This document shows, piece by piece, positions 24,614 to 37,325 of a stretch of DNA of 64,000 bases (positions are counted from its first letter, which is position 1; each line of letters begins with the position of its first letter). Source of the stretch: Nymphaea colorata. Taxonomy: Eukaryota; Streptophyta; Magnoliopsida; Nymphaeales; Nymphaeaceae. The stretch is taken from NCBI RefSeq assembly GCF_008831285.2, contig NC_045146.1, forward strand, positions 23,389,703 to 23,453,702. The letters are read 5' to 3'. Both the position numbers and the translations under genes were made by a program. Under the pieces are notes generated by a model. That model was not told the DNA's origin. It searched no databases and saw only the letters and a list, made by a program, of their open reading frames with translations.

Positions 24614-25974
24614 GATTATAGTTTCTATTTCTAGTTGTTTTGAAAGAAAAGCAAAACAAAATCGTGAAGTTAAAACTTTTACATACAAAGTGTGTTAAAC
24701 AATAAGTATTCAGTGGCTTGGTATTGTCATAACCTACACGTACAGCAAAAGGAAAAAAAACACTAATAAATTATTTTCCCTCAACTTTTTTCGGATGGAT
24801 AATCTTTTCATATGCATTCTCAAATTTGATGTCAATTTACTGAAGATATACGTCAGCTTATTGTAAAAATGCATTTTTTTTTTAAACCATTGTTTTAATG
24901 TTGAAATATTTCATTATCAACGTTTTAATAACAAAAGCAACAAAATATGGCAAATGCATTCCCAATCTTGTCCACATTAGTGATAGGGGCCAATTGTTTT
25001 ATAGAATGCTAAAAAACTAATCTGGCTTTATAGATCGACTTTGTCTAGTGACCGTTTATTTGAATTTTTTACATTTAGAGACAAAACAGTATTTAGTTTA
25101 AGGTAAGAATCAATATGGATATCAAATCCGCGGAGCTGAGATCCATGGTGATCTCAGTAATCCAACATACACAGGTGAGTGGATCCAACCCCTCCAACTA
25201 GACCTAAAACCAAATTATGGGGCCCGATCCAATGGGATCCGTCAATCCAACAGACTTATGTGAAATAGATGACCTTTTATGATGGAGCACAATGCACCAT
25301 TGGCTGCCAAAGTGGGTGATGGCGCATGACACCAATAATTCATGATAAAGCCTGAATGCTAGTCATGCTTGGACCTCTATGGTAGGTCCCTATTCTGCCT
25401 TACAACTAAAAGTCCACAAAGTAAAAGTCGGTGCATCTCATCTTTAGTATAACTGCAATAAAACCATGTTACTTGCACTGGTGCGTCTCGGCTCGATACA
25501 TCGGCCCTTTTTCGATATCAACAGATACACGTCTCGTATCGGCCCGATATGATCGAATATTGGCTGATGTATAAGCGAAATAGTAGTAGAATTACATTAA
25601 TTTGTTGTCGCGCATATAGTCTGACATAGGTTGATGCATGTGGGCTGCCACAGTGTATCGCTCAGGTTTCTAATGTAAGATGGGAACCGATATTTACAAC
25701 ACTTGCGCAGAGCAGCTGAAGTAATGAAGTTGGTGCAGTGTCGCTGTGGTTGTCAGTAAGTGGTCGAGGGTGAGTCTTCCACCAGAAAAAATTATGAAGT
25801 GTACAGGATGAGGTTGGTGAGGTACGCCTAAGAAGAAAAAACCCGATCGTCCAAGAGCTAGTTATAGTAAAATAAGTCGAGTCAGTAGGATTTTGTTTAG
25901 TTTTTCATATTTTGTATCATGTCCTCATTACTTTGTAAAATGTATTTCTAGGGTATTACATTTCAAGTGAGCAG

Positions 25975-26165
25975 GAAACTAGCAATGCACTACTACTCGG
26001 AAAAGAGTCCGTCCTGGACTGCATGGAGAATTGAGTAGGATACAGTTCACCTGTGAAGCAGAGTGTCGCAATCCCACGGTATACAATAGTAGCAACCATG
26101 GGAATTGAATCGACGACGCACCATTTATGTGACCGCTTGCCCGACCAACTATGCTATACCTTTCA
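25975..26165 (-). mobile_element. tRNA-derived SINE-like element
   Basis: Read on the minus strand from about 26160, the sequence gives TAGCATAGTTGGTCGGGCAA, close to a polymerase III A box, then GTCGATTCAATTCCCATGG about 45 bases later, close to a B box. An unrelated tail follows to about 25975. This head-and-tail layout is that of a plant SINE. I could not fix a target-site duplication, so the borders are estimates. Confidence 0.5.
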
Positions 26166-28077
26166 GAGTTTTACATTATTGAAAGCTATAAAATGACGAT
26201 CGGTATGTATTGGTGTCTACATTGACTGTGCTTCTATATTACTTTGGTTATGAGAGCCACTTGAAAATGGCATGTCTCACGTCCCTCTCCCACTTGTGTC
26301 GATCCGTCGACCTCATGATGTCGTACACACACATACACGCACACATGCATGTGGGTGCATACATCCTTTAATACTCAATGTTACATAATTGATTCAAATA
26401 TACAATTTGAAAGCTCTTTATTGATAATAATATATAGAATAATACTAGCATGATAAGCATGTGAGCATAAAAGACATGGAGTATTATAGTTGACAAGGAT
26501 GTGCGTTGATGGAAGCAAACTGGTTCCCAACTTTAGAAGCTTTACAGAGACCCTCTTTCTCCAAGAGGTGGTCCTCTAGAGTCGTCATGGAGACCCAAGG
26601 AAAAGGACCACACCTAGGGATGGTAGAGTTTGGGACTTCAAGGTGGGGCCTTTTCCAACCCAAAATCATGGGAAATTAAATGCCGCTGCTTGACCTACCA
26701 AAATGAAATGGGGGAGAGGGATGGTTTAGATCCTTGAGTTAATAGATAACGATGCATGCAATCAAGAGGAAGTGTCATGTGCAAGGTTGGTACGTAATTA
26801 AGGTTTCAAATTATCTTAGTGGGGACATAATTAAGTATGAGGGTCATCAACCGAACTAATATTATGATTTTACGACCAAACATTTAAGCAACAATTTTTA
26901 AATATCAATAACTTTTTGGCCGTCGATGTATATATATTAACAGCAGCCCATCCTCACCCCAAAAAAAAGTACATTTTTGATACACTATACTTTCAAATAT
27001 TGTCAAGTTTTAATGTGCCGACAATCTTCAAAAATATTTTTGTATAGAACTAATGAAAAATTAAAAATATGGCAAATGCATTCGCCTCTCAATAGTTCAG
27101 TGGCATCAAAGTTAACGATTCCTCCAATTCATAATTTTCAAGTATTGGCCAAACAGGCAGCCATCTAGTATTGTCCATTTCTGGGATGTGGACATACTTT
27201 TTATTGGTCAGATTTTTGTTGTAAGTATGCCTGCGAGCCTGTGAAGGAGATCCACAAGCACGCTGAAGGAGGCCCGACTAGCATGGTCCCATGCTAGATT
27301 TGGCATCTGCCCCCAATGATTAATCCGAACGTAGGCCCTCCAGGCAGTTTAAAGTTATTGGAGGGGATATGGCTGGACCAGAGGTTCCTCCAATTCACCA
27401 GTCGTGTCCAAGTTTACCAAATAATTGAGTTCAAATCAATCTTCAATGGGCCCATAATCAGGAGCAGAGTCATGCATTTTTTATATAAGTAAATTAATTT
27501 TACATGTATTTTTTTTGTTTAATTTTTTTGTTGGTATTGTAGGCTTATTTGAAAAAATTATAAGCATGCTAATAATACATATATGTTATGTCTTACTGTT
27601 TGGTGCCAACAATAGGAGGGTTTCAGTACTTTGATAATTTCTTTTTTTTTTTTTTTTTTTTGCATTTTTTCTTACATTGACAATATATGTGGATATGATT
27701 TATATTATTAATTTGATTTGCTAAAGATGTACCATTATGCTGTTCACTTACAGCACATAGACAGGCCTTTGGTGAAGGTGAAGGAAAAATTTTGGTGGCG
27801 TGTAACTCATCACTCGGGCGGGCTCATTTGATAGAAGCACCACTCTAAGAGAGCCCTTGACAACTCTTGTGATGGTAACATCGAATCGAACAACCTAACC
27901 GGAATGTAGGGTCTTAACTTGACACCCTTCTCGACTTTCCCTTTATTACACACTTCCTAGATGTACTCTTCGCCACTCTTCCTTCTACTACTTAAAACTC
28001 CACGAGTAGATTGCAATAAGCTATATTCAAATATTTTCTTTTTTTATATTCAATAGAGCCTAGTACTAACCTTTTAT

Positions 28078-28245
28078 GGTTGTTTGGCAATGAAAATATA
28101 ACATATTGTTCCATATATTTGGCTCAAAGATTAAAGTAAATTAATTGAATACTGAAATATTTTATTGTAGCGTTTCATAAATCTAACCTAATCTTTATAA
28201 TAGATACATGAAACAGTATGATATTGTTCTCATTGCCAAACAACC
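28078..28245. mobile_element. MITE, 168 bp, 16-bp perfect terminal inverted repeat
   Basis: It begins GGTTGTTTGGCAATGA and ends TCATTGCCAAACAACC, an exact inverted pair, with further partial pairing inward. The interior is AT-rich and non-coding. TTTTAT-like sequence lies on both flanks, but the exact target duplication is ambiguous because of the T runs. Size and structure fit a small non-autonomous DNA transposon. Confidence 0.75.
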
Positions 28246-28992
28246 TTTTTATACAATGCACATAGCATTTCAGTCCGGGTTAACCATACAAATTGTAGCT
28301 CAAACTCAAGTTGTTTTCCAAATTAAAATTTTATATGGATATTTTACCTTAAATTCTCATTGATTTTTTATACATTCTCAGAGAATTTGAACCAAATTAT
28401 AAATAATGTTGACTTCCAAGTTCCTTTCTATTGCACCCACCATTTGGCTATCATTTGATATTTTGTTGAAGTGGGAGGTTCTGATTTATCCTTTTGGTAG
28501 TGTTTGATGGCGAGGAATTCCATTGTAGCTGCAGAAATATTTTTCAAATTTTAAAAAAAATTCCAGCATAACAAATGTGGAATTATTTTTTCGACCGTTG
28601 AGGTCGATTTCAGAAACATGTTTTCGGAAACATATTTCCACCCGGAGTTTATATATTTCAAATATAAAAAGAGAGAGGGCTGGGGATGTTTTGAAATTTT
28701 TTGATAATGAAGTGTACGTTTTAGTCTTTTTTGTTTTTTTACAATATCATTCTATTTTGTTTAAATCTTCATTCTTCACTTTATAAAGGGTATTTTAGTC
28801 ATTAGACATCCCAATGCATGTACATGAATGTGCATAGAACCAGCTTTGCCTGATGAAAAAGTTTAGCAATAGACTTCGATATATGAGATGTGATATCCTC
28901 GATATGTACCATGCAAGTTAATATGAAAATAAAAGCTACATTTACATTGTATCAATGATGTTGGTAGATTGTAAACAAAATCTGCACAAGTT

Positions 28993-29107
28993 TACACCGT
29001 TGATATTTTGCAAAGACACATTTATAATTGTAGCATTTATCAATCTTTGTTACACCGTTGATATTTTGAAAAAACGGAATTATAATTGTAACGTTTATCA
29101 ATCATGT
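28993..29107 (+). repeat. Diverged 58-bp tandem duplication
   Basis: TACACCGTTGATATTTTG starts at 28993 and again at 29051; each unit goes on with TTATAATTGTA and ends TTTATCAATC. The units differ at several positions, so this is older than the duplication at 24498. Confidence 0.8.
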
Positions 29108-30420
29108 AGGGTACATATAGATTGTTCAAGAAATAAGTAGAAAGGTATTTATATAGGTTTTGAAACAATGGTTTAAACTTTCATTAGGTGATATGAAAAA
29201 ATATTTCATCATACTACCAAGAGCTCAAAGTCAACTACTCTTTCTCCCATCTTTTTAGGGTAGTACCTTTTTTTGGGTATCTCGAAGTAAAAAGACATGA
29301 GGTAATGTCCATATCATATTTCAACTTGCATATTAGTACTTATTTTTTTGGGACATAAAGAGTTGATGCCGTGAGAACTTAAAACTAAACTTGACCACTT
29401 CTCAGCCCCCGTCCCATCCATTGCACCAATTCTTTTGGGAATAGTTGTTTAAACTTTCATGGGCAAAAACTTTCGTAAATCTATTAGTTGAAAAAATATG
29501 TTTTCATAGAAAAAGACACGATGCTGAGCGCCTGGTGCCAGCAAATGGACAATTTTCAGTTAGTGGATTCACCAATCTAAAAATGTCAACACGGGGCAGG
29601 CTTGGTCAGGTGGCTGGGCAAACTTGGGGAATCAAAGTCAGCCCTTAAACAGATTTGAAATCACTGTTCTTTTCGCAATTGAATATGGACTTATTAAAAA
29701 GAGAACCATGTTGTGGCAATATTATTATTTTTATTATTGAACTGTTTACAATCTTGTCTTCCCATAAATGGTGCATTTGATTACCTCGAATTTAAGTTCC
29801 AATATGTGTTCGGATATCGGAACCTTAATTCCAAATTTCATATTTTTGATTTTCAAAGAAAGTCGCCAAATACTTTCTTTTAGAAGTTCACTGATTACAT
29901 TATGAACGATTCACGTTCCATGTTTAAATCAACGGGTTTCAAGTCATTCGTTTCTCTCTCCATGGCGGTTGATATCATATATTAGAAGGCATTATTTATC
30001 ACAAGCTCCACATTAAGTTCACGGTTTTATTAAACCGTGATTTTGAAAACCCTGGATTTAAGATATTCATTGCACTTCTAGTCCATGTATTTCAATCAAA
30101 TGGAGAGGCGGTCGTACTTGGGATCCACGAATTTCTAGATGTAAGGTTACAATTTCACGGTGTAAACTTTTGCACATTTTTAAAAAAAGAATTTCCAATC
30201 TTTATTAGAAATCATGAATCAAGATCTTAGATCACCTGTTTGCCAAGGTTTTTCAAAGGAGGGTTACAAAAGTGTGGTGTTTATGAAACTCTTGAAATGT
30301 GAATTGTGAAGTGCTTCCATTTCATTAAAGAGAAGCTGGGAGTAAATGCTACAAGGTTGTTGGTAGGAAGAAATAATTAAAACAACGGTTAAGGCTTTAT
30401 CTTTCCTCAAATAATAACTG

Positions 30421-30423
<3 letters not shown>

Positions 30424-30455
<32 letters not shown>
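30424..30455. repeat. (TA)n microsatellite
   Basis: Uninterrupted TA dinucleotides over about 32 bases. The IYIYIY open frame across it is an artefact of the repeat. Confidence 0.95.
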
Positions 30456-30457
<2 letters not shown>

Positions 30458-33400
30458 GCACTACCAACTACTTAATGTGGTAATAGTGAAGCTAATTAAT
30501 AAGCAGAGCCAGTGAGTAACCCTGCTGCCTTCTTAATTGAATTGAATAGAATAGAGCCTCCCATATTTGGATCTCAACAACCTCATTATGCAGGGTGAAC
30601 ATGAGGGTTATCCTACTGCATTCATCAACTTCCATGTAGAGATCCACCCCTCTTTTTTCAATACAAAAGTATAGCCTCCTAGTTCTGTGTGTTTTATCTT
30701 TTTATGAAGAAAAGAATACAAAAATAAAATAAATTATGTGTTCATGTGGGCAACTGCCCACACAAAGCCACACCTAGTTCTGCACTGGCTGCACGCACGC
30801 TAGTGTGTTTAACTCAGGTCCCATTCATTGATCGTCTTTGGTTGAATCATATACTGTCAATTGATGGTCCACATGCTTATAATGAATTAGTCACAGTAAG
30901 ATGCTCATGAGTTTGCGTACATTATTGACAATTTGAAACTCAGCAATTGCTTTGATGCCTGTGAAGCTAACTTGGTTGTTGGGGCGTTCAGTATTGACTG
31001 TCATTTCTGCACTTAAAGAAAAGAGAGTCGTGATTTTATTTATTGCATTTTAATGCACGGCCTGCTCCGTATAATGTGAATGAGTCCTGAAATATGCACA
31101 TGATGAAGAAAATGCCACTTTTAGCCTTCTCCATTAATGAAGCAGCCGTGGATCGCTTAATCGGACGGTGACCCAACGTGACTCGTCTACTCGTTCGCCA
31201 TCGGGGACGTAGATGTTTGAATCGTTGCCATAAATTTATGTTCTCTGCCGTCTTTCTAGGGGCCGGAAAAAGTTAACCGGGACAGTTTTTCCTACTTTTG
31301 CACCGTTTGCCCCCTAAAATATAAGGACTAGAAACCCAAGGCGTGTCTGAGAGGGAGAAAAACTATCTTCCAAATAAATTTAGACCTTTCTCCTTTCATC
31401 TTTTTGGGATTTTCAATTTTCACGGTTCTCAATCGAGTCAGAACAGGAGTTCATTAATTCATTTTGCTCGTTTCATACTTAACTTGCATGAAACAGGGAG
31501 AAAAACAATCCCGTTTTAAGGATTTAATTACCCACTTTTTAGATAATCTGATTGAAATTTGCACCCAGACCAAAAACCATCTTGTTAAGACGTGGGCCCA
31601 GCATAACACCAACAAGGTTCGGGTCGTGTTTCCACTAGTCCGGCCCCGACCAATCACCTAAGGTATGGGACTGATAATAATTGTCTTTTGACAACTTTTT
31701 CAAAGGGTGCATTTGATTATTTCTAATTTGTGACTCATGGTTTTTACTGTGGATATGATGTGACATGTTTTTACCGATGCAGCAAAAGATCCACCGTAAA
31801 ATTCACGGTTCGCCAAAGGATCTTTAGTAAGACCTAAGAATCACATGAAATCCTTATTGTATATTTTTGCATTAAAAAACGTCTGATGTAAGACCGAATG
31901 TTGCGTATGCACATTAGATCGAGGGTTCAACAAAAACAATAGCCGGGCTAAATCATGCCGATACAGCCCCCATAAAAGAGAAACCGATACTTACAAGACC
32001 GTCTCGCCATCACATGGAACCCTTTTAGAAACGATTTTTAAAAGGAAGCACATGCTTTCTCTGAGATCCATCCAGTTTAAGAAGACCTCTCTGCTACGTT
32101 TTTTAATTGAAATGAAAAAGATTTTTTGCCTTTAACCCCAAGTTGCATCAAACTACAAAAAAGAGAAAAGTAGTTTGCTTCAATGAGCCCCGACATGTAA
32201 CATGGCATTCCCCATTCCCCCACCCACTAAATCCCCTCTTATCCATTTTGGCCATCATCATCATTCATCTGCACAACGCTTCCCCACCACCAAACATCCA
32301 TCTATCTGAAATTCCTTTCCTTTTCCATGCCATCTCTATCAGCTTCAGCCTCATGCCTCTCCACTTTTAGAATGTGCAGAAAAAGAAGAAGGAAAAAAAG
32401 AGAGAGAGAGATCATGCTTTGGAGACAACGATATATTATGTCATAAGCAGCTTCTAACTGAGAATACAATAAACAAGAGGGAGTTGACACGGTGGGGTCG
32501 GCGTGTTACTGCTAGATGGGCAGTCACGTTTGCATTACTTTGAGTGCCAGCTCCATGTGGCAAGTAAAGTGGGTGAGCCCACCCACCGGTAGGTGCGGCA
32601 AACTGTGCAGGCAATTGTCCACACAAGCCAACAAAAAAAATGTTTACTTATACTTCATGTAATTTTGTTTGTTTACATATTAATTAATGTCCCTTAAAAA
32701 TTTAAAATCTTATAACTAAGTACCTTTTAGTTAGAATTTTTCGGCTCCTCCCCTACCACCAAAAGAGTTGCAGACCCTAAGCTCTTGCATGCTCTCATTC
32801 AGCAAAGAACTATACGTACATACAAATGTCAAAATTCTGATGAAAACAAATATTTTTACAACAAATTTGGAACGTTAAAGAATTGTCAAATTAACCCCGG
32901 AGATCATGTGATCCAGGTTAGAAGTTAAACGGAACTTAAAACAGTGAAATTCAAGAAAGATTTCCATGTATACAGTCTCTTATAGTTACTTACTTGAGCC
33001 TCGTGCACTCCTCAATCCTTGTGAAACCTTCTACCAAATTTCCCCGAATAATGGATTTCGCGCATCTGGTTGGACCAACGGCTGGTAGGTTGCCATTTGT
33101 TGGTTTAACTCTTGGAGGTGCGCCCGCACCATTTACGTAAGCGGCTGCCACATGATGAGACCAAGACCAAGAGGGCAAGAAAATGACTTTGGAGGTTTTC
33201 CGCTCTGTACGATTTCTCACCTAAGTTTTGATTGGAACATTTTTCAAACCGTTCAAATTCAAACATTTGCAGTCATTACATAAACTTTTACTATATCTCA
33301 ACGATATATATATATATATTGAATAATGTATATGACTTTTTAGATTCATCAAGTTATCTAACTAGCACCGTCCGATCCATTATAATGGAGAACTAAGAGA

Positions 33401-33548
33401 AAAACAAAGAGAAAAAAGTGATAAACATTTTCGTTTTATAGTATCAGTTTCAACTTTTTTTCTTATGTTTTTCTTTCATCTATATCAAATGGATGACCTT
33501 GGTTAGATGTCTGGGTGTCTTTGAATAACTATAGTTACTATTTACTCA

Positions 33549-33550
<2 letters not shown>

Positions 33551-33630
<80 letters not shown>
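33551..33630. repeat. Long (TA)n microsatellite
   Basis: About 80 bases of TA/AT dinucleotide, followed by a short GA run. A shorter (TA)n tract is at 33304-33320. The tyrosine/isoleucine open frame over this tract is not a gene. Confidence 0.95.
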
Positions 33631-33635
<5 letters not shown>

Positions 33636-34561
33636 GAGAGATAGAGGAGAGTGGTTGCCTGAAAATGTGGAGAGATAGACACAGGGGCATGGTCAAGGAA
33701 ATGGCTTGCAAGCGACGAATGGAACCTGTTGTTCTTTTCCCCCACTAATTAGGTGAGGCAACCGCTTGGTTGCATGTGGTGGTGGGCGGCTGCCAGAGCT
33801 CATGTGGCGATCAGTGAGCAGAGATTTAAACTTTAGTTGTCCCATTTTGTCTTTCAAACATGCAATCACATGGTGACAGCTAAAAGTAAAAAAAGAACTT
33901 GGATGGTTCTCCTTTTTCCTCTCCCTTTAGATGTAATGTTTTTTTATTATGCAAAAGGTGTACAATGAGACATGAAATATCAAGCCATGGAAACCGGAGA
34001 CCTGTCTACTCGTATATGGGTAGGACTACAGAGCATGTGGTTGAAAACTTTTTCAAGAGTTTAATTTGGTAGTGGCCTGCCTGAATTGCATGTTTTAAGT
34101 GTGGTTTCCTCGTGTCAAAGGAAAAGAGTATGGCAACGTTTGAAACATTTTCTTCTTTATGCCGCTGAGAGTTTGACAAAATCGCAAACAGAATTGGATT
34201 CAATAAAACTTAGTTCTTTATAAAATCTTATCTAGCTTCTAAAATAATGCAGTTTAAGTATCCATGTTAAGTTTGAAAGCATATAGCTGATGATCTTTTG
34301 TTATTGGCAGATCGATGATATGAATCCTTTTTTGTGATGTAATCCTTTATATATTGGCAACGAGGGCGTCGATCCTCATCCTGTTTCCTTGTTGGGGACT
34401 ACCAACTACCATCCCCAGTAACGCACTTTCGTTCAAGAGTTTTATGGATTTTGTAAGTGATCATGAATTTGCTTAACAATCAAGTCGCTTAATGTCTCCT
34501 CATAGGGTACAGACTCAAGTTAAGGGAAGCCAATCGATTTATCTGGTTTTGGCCTTTTTAA

Positions 34562-34663
34562 GGGCGTTTGACATAGTAGGAATGCTGCATTCTTTGGAAC
34601 ATAGTGTTCCATGAATGTGTTCTAAGGAATACAGCATTCTATTGTTCTTGTTACCAAACACCC
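34562..34663. mobile_element. MITE, 102 bp, GGGCGTTTG/CAAACACCC ends
   Basis: The ends GGGCGTTTG and CAAACACCC form an inverted repeat with one mismatch. Inside, AATGCTGCATTCT pairs with GGAATACAGCATT, so nearly the whole unit can fold into a hairpin. GGGTGTTTG-type ends are common among small plant MITEs. Confidence 0.7.
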
Positions 34664-36675
34664 ATTTTATGTTTCTACTTGTTTCCAATGTGACGATTCC
34701 AACTTTAATCCAAGTCTTTGGCCTCTTCTCAGGCATCCCATAAAATTGAAACTGATAGAGAGATTTTAATCGAAGCCTTTCTCATCCACTAGCAAGCCAA
34801 CTTGACCATTAATGTGATACTAATCACAATTGGATCCCGAGCACAGTCATCTACTCTTTTCAAAAAATAAATATAAAAATTATTTTCTTTTTTTTGCAAA
34901 TTCACGACCTATTCACCAAATCTCCATCTTCTTCAGATAAAATTGGTCTTTGCATTCTTCTTTAAATGGTTCAAAACTTACATGGATCCGTTTCGTCTAG
35001 CGGCCATGCTCCGAAAGAAGATAGAAGAGTGGCAAGGTACATGACTGTGAATATATCGATAGAAAACTGAGCTTCGGATCCGAGTAAACCCACTCAAACA
35101 GGCACTGTGGTTCGTCGTGGTTCTGTGCTTCTACCTTAAGATCGATGAATTCTATAGAGGGAAAGAGGCTTAAACATGCACACTCATTGTGAAAAACTAG
35201 TTTTACTTGTCTGCCTCGTATACGTGCAAAGGAAAAACTAGTTTCCACTTTCCATGGTCGCAGTTGGTTTTCAATATATGTCATAATCGGCAGACTTGAC
35301 TTTTACTTTCTTTACTTCTCAATAGTACTGCCTACCGAGAACTGACATATTCATAAGAGCCATATCACCCAAATGTGTGTGGCTAGCATGTATGTATGTT
35401 TACGAGCTCTTAAAAATTGTGCAATGTATTCCAATGGGCTATTGAAGCAAGTGAAGAGACTAGCCTTTTTCGGGTGAACCAGAGGGTTATCCCATCATTC
35501 TGGCGAGAGATGAAATTCAATGCCTCCAACATTCAGAACTATGTTGGTAGTAGGTAGTGAGATCTCTCCATGCTTCAACTTATAACTTGTATGTAAGACC
35601 CGCCACTTGAGGGTAGGAACTAGAGACACCCCAAGTTGGCCCTTTGAGCTACGCCTGTTTTTTTGATCGACAATTAAAGCATGAAAAATTGAACACCATA
35701 TAGTATGCATTATCCGCCGCCATGTTGGTTTTAGGAAGCTGAGACAGGTTCAAACTTCGAAGCGCTCTACTGGCTTTTCTTGTAACGGTCCGAACATGGA
35801 AAAGTTAAACAAGTTGGAGGTCCGGTCAGAATCGTATGTGATACAAGAAGAAAAGGACAAAGTCCCTCATAGGTAATAGACCGGACTGGAACGATTAATG
35901 CTTCACTACGCTCCCAACATAGGGCAGGCCTCCAAGTTGACAACCTCTGGTTTCTGAGAAGGATGGTGGAATTCTATAATCAGTCTATCGATTTGAACAG
36001 TTAAAGAGATGTTCACGTATGGGGAATCAAGTAGTTCAATAGCATCTCAAGAATGTACAATGGTGCAAACAAACACATAAGTGCTAATGTCTCAGTTTCA
36101 CACTTTTAGCTAATTATTTATGTTATGCTTTTCCTGTCTCAAGTACAAGTTAGATGGAGTGTGGGTGTGTTCCAAAGACTTCCTACACCTAGTTCTCTCA
36201 GTAGTTCTTATACACTGCATAGGAGAAGAAGCTCCCCAATTTGGATCTGACGCAGAAAACTGACTTTTCTCTGGCCAATCTATCTGCTGTCCCTGAAGCT
36301 GCTAATGGAAATACACATATCTTCTTCACCTTCAGCTAATGTGCCGAGTCTTATAATGACTAATGAGTGAGTTTGCAAATACAGATCTCCTTGTTTTGTT
36401 GTTCAAAGGGAGCTCAAACTGGTGGTGCCATATAGCCTTCAGAATTGCTTCATGCAAAGCAACAGGAACTCTGGTTTTCATGAAGGAGAGACTTTCTCAA
36501 TAATAAGCAAGAGTAAGGATGGCACTGAATTGCTCTGAATCGGGAATTTGATTCAATACTCATCTAACTAAAAGTTGCATGTGTGCCTGGTACAAGTTTG
36601 GGCATAACATAATTTGCTTACAAAATAAAGACATAAATGGCTAAAAAAGCAAAACATACTAGGGTGTGTCCCCCT

Positions 36676-37246
36676 TGTTAAAGAAGAATTTTCCAATTGT
36701 TACAAGCTCGCCAATAACAGTTATGAACAGCTCATTCCAAATTCAAATTCTCCCAATCTGGCTAGCGACAATCACAATGGAAAGCTGGCTAACGGTGGAA
36801 AGCTTGCCAACAACAGTTATGGCAAGCTTAATTCAAGTCCCCCAAGATGATTAATGATAAATCAAACAACGATGGAAAGTTCATCTTGAATTCAAACAAC
36901 TGCAATCTTGAAATGCCTAAATCCAACTTATCCGACAGCTATAACAATGGAAAGCTCAATCAGAAGGCACACACTTTCCATGATCATCAAAATCTAGTGC
37001 ATGATTGCCAACCTGAAATAGTAGGAGGAGTAATTAGACAAAATCCTTCAATGATTGCTTGACGATTCTTGCAGTTGCAAACTACTGTCTATATTGTAAT
37101 GACGTACGTGAGACTAATTAAGGAAAAACAGCAAGAGAGCAACTTTCTGATCATGGATGTAGGTTCTCTCAAACTGAATCACGTAATTCCGCGTTCTTTC
37201 TCTCGTCTCTCTTCTCTTCTCTTCAGACTTTCGATTTCCTTCTTTA
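36676..37246 (+). repeat. Copia 5' LTR
   Basis: Starts TGTTAAAGAAGAATTTTCC and runs to the primer site. It is internally repetitive (AACGGTGGAAAGCTTGCC-like motifs with AATGGAAAGCT recurring), which produces spurious Asn/Ser-rich open frames. Its first 460 bases align with 40849-41309. Confidence 0.85.
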
Positions 37247-37259
37247 TGGTATCAGAGCC
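37247..37259 (+). other. Primer binding site for initiator tRNA-Met
   Basis: TGGTATCAGAGCC, the usual copia primer site complementary to the 3' end of plant initiator methionine tRNA, lies directly after the 5' LTR. Confidence 0.92.
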
Positions 37260-37325
37260 ATCAGTGATCATGACTTCTTCTTCACAACATCGCCCAACAA
37301 TTTCTTTTACCCATATCCACTAAAT

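Larger units (their letters stand above)
23700..36675. other. Gene-poor spacer of about 13 kb
   Basis: No protein-coding gene recognised on either strand; frames here are short and lack family motifs. Listed separately are tandem duplications, a SINE-like element, two MITEs and (TA)n tracts. Near 25485-25575 a CG-rich stretch (GTATCGGCCCGATATGATCG) reads like a decayed hAT terminus. Polypyrimidine and poly(T) runs (for example 27642-27661) mark old retro-insertions. The 34997-35284 and 35495-35710 minus frames are unrecognised and probably chance. Confidence 0.5.

Noticed and set aside
33542-33745. Minus-strand frame with a long IYIYIY tail
   Set aside because: It is a translation of the (TA)n tract; the same artefact occurs at 30264-30467 and 62061-62384.
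34997-35710. Two minus frames of 95 and 71 codons
   Set aside because: No recognisable motif, no splice support, and in an AT-rich spacer; treated as chance.
36847-37062. Asn/Lys-rich frames in 36666-37062 and 40694-41125
   Set aside because: They lie in the copia LTRs, which have internal AATGGAAAGCT-type repetition; copia LTRs are not coding.
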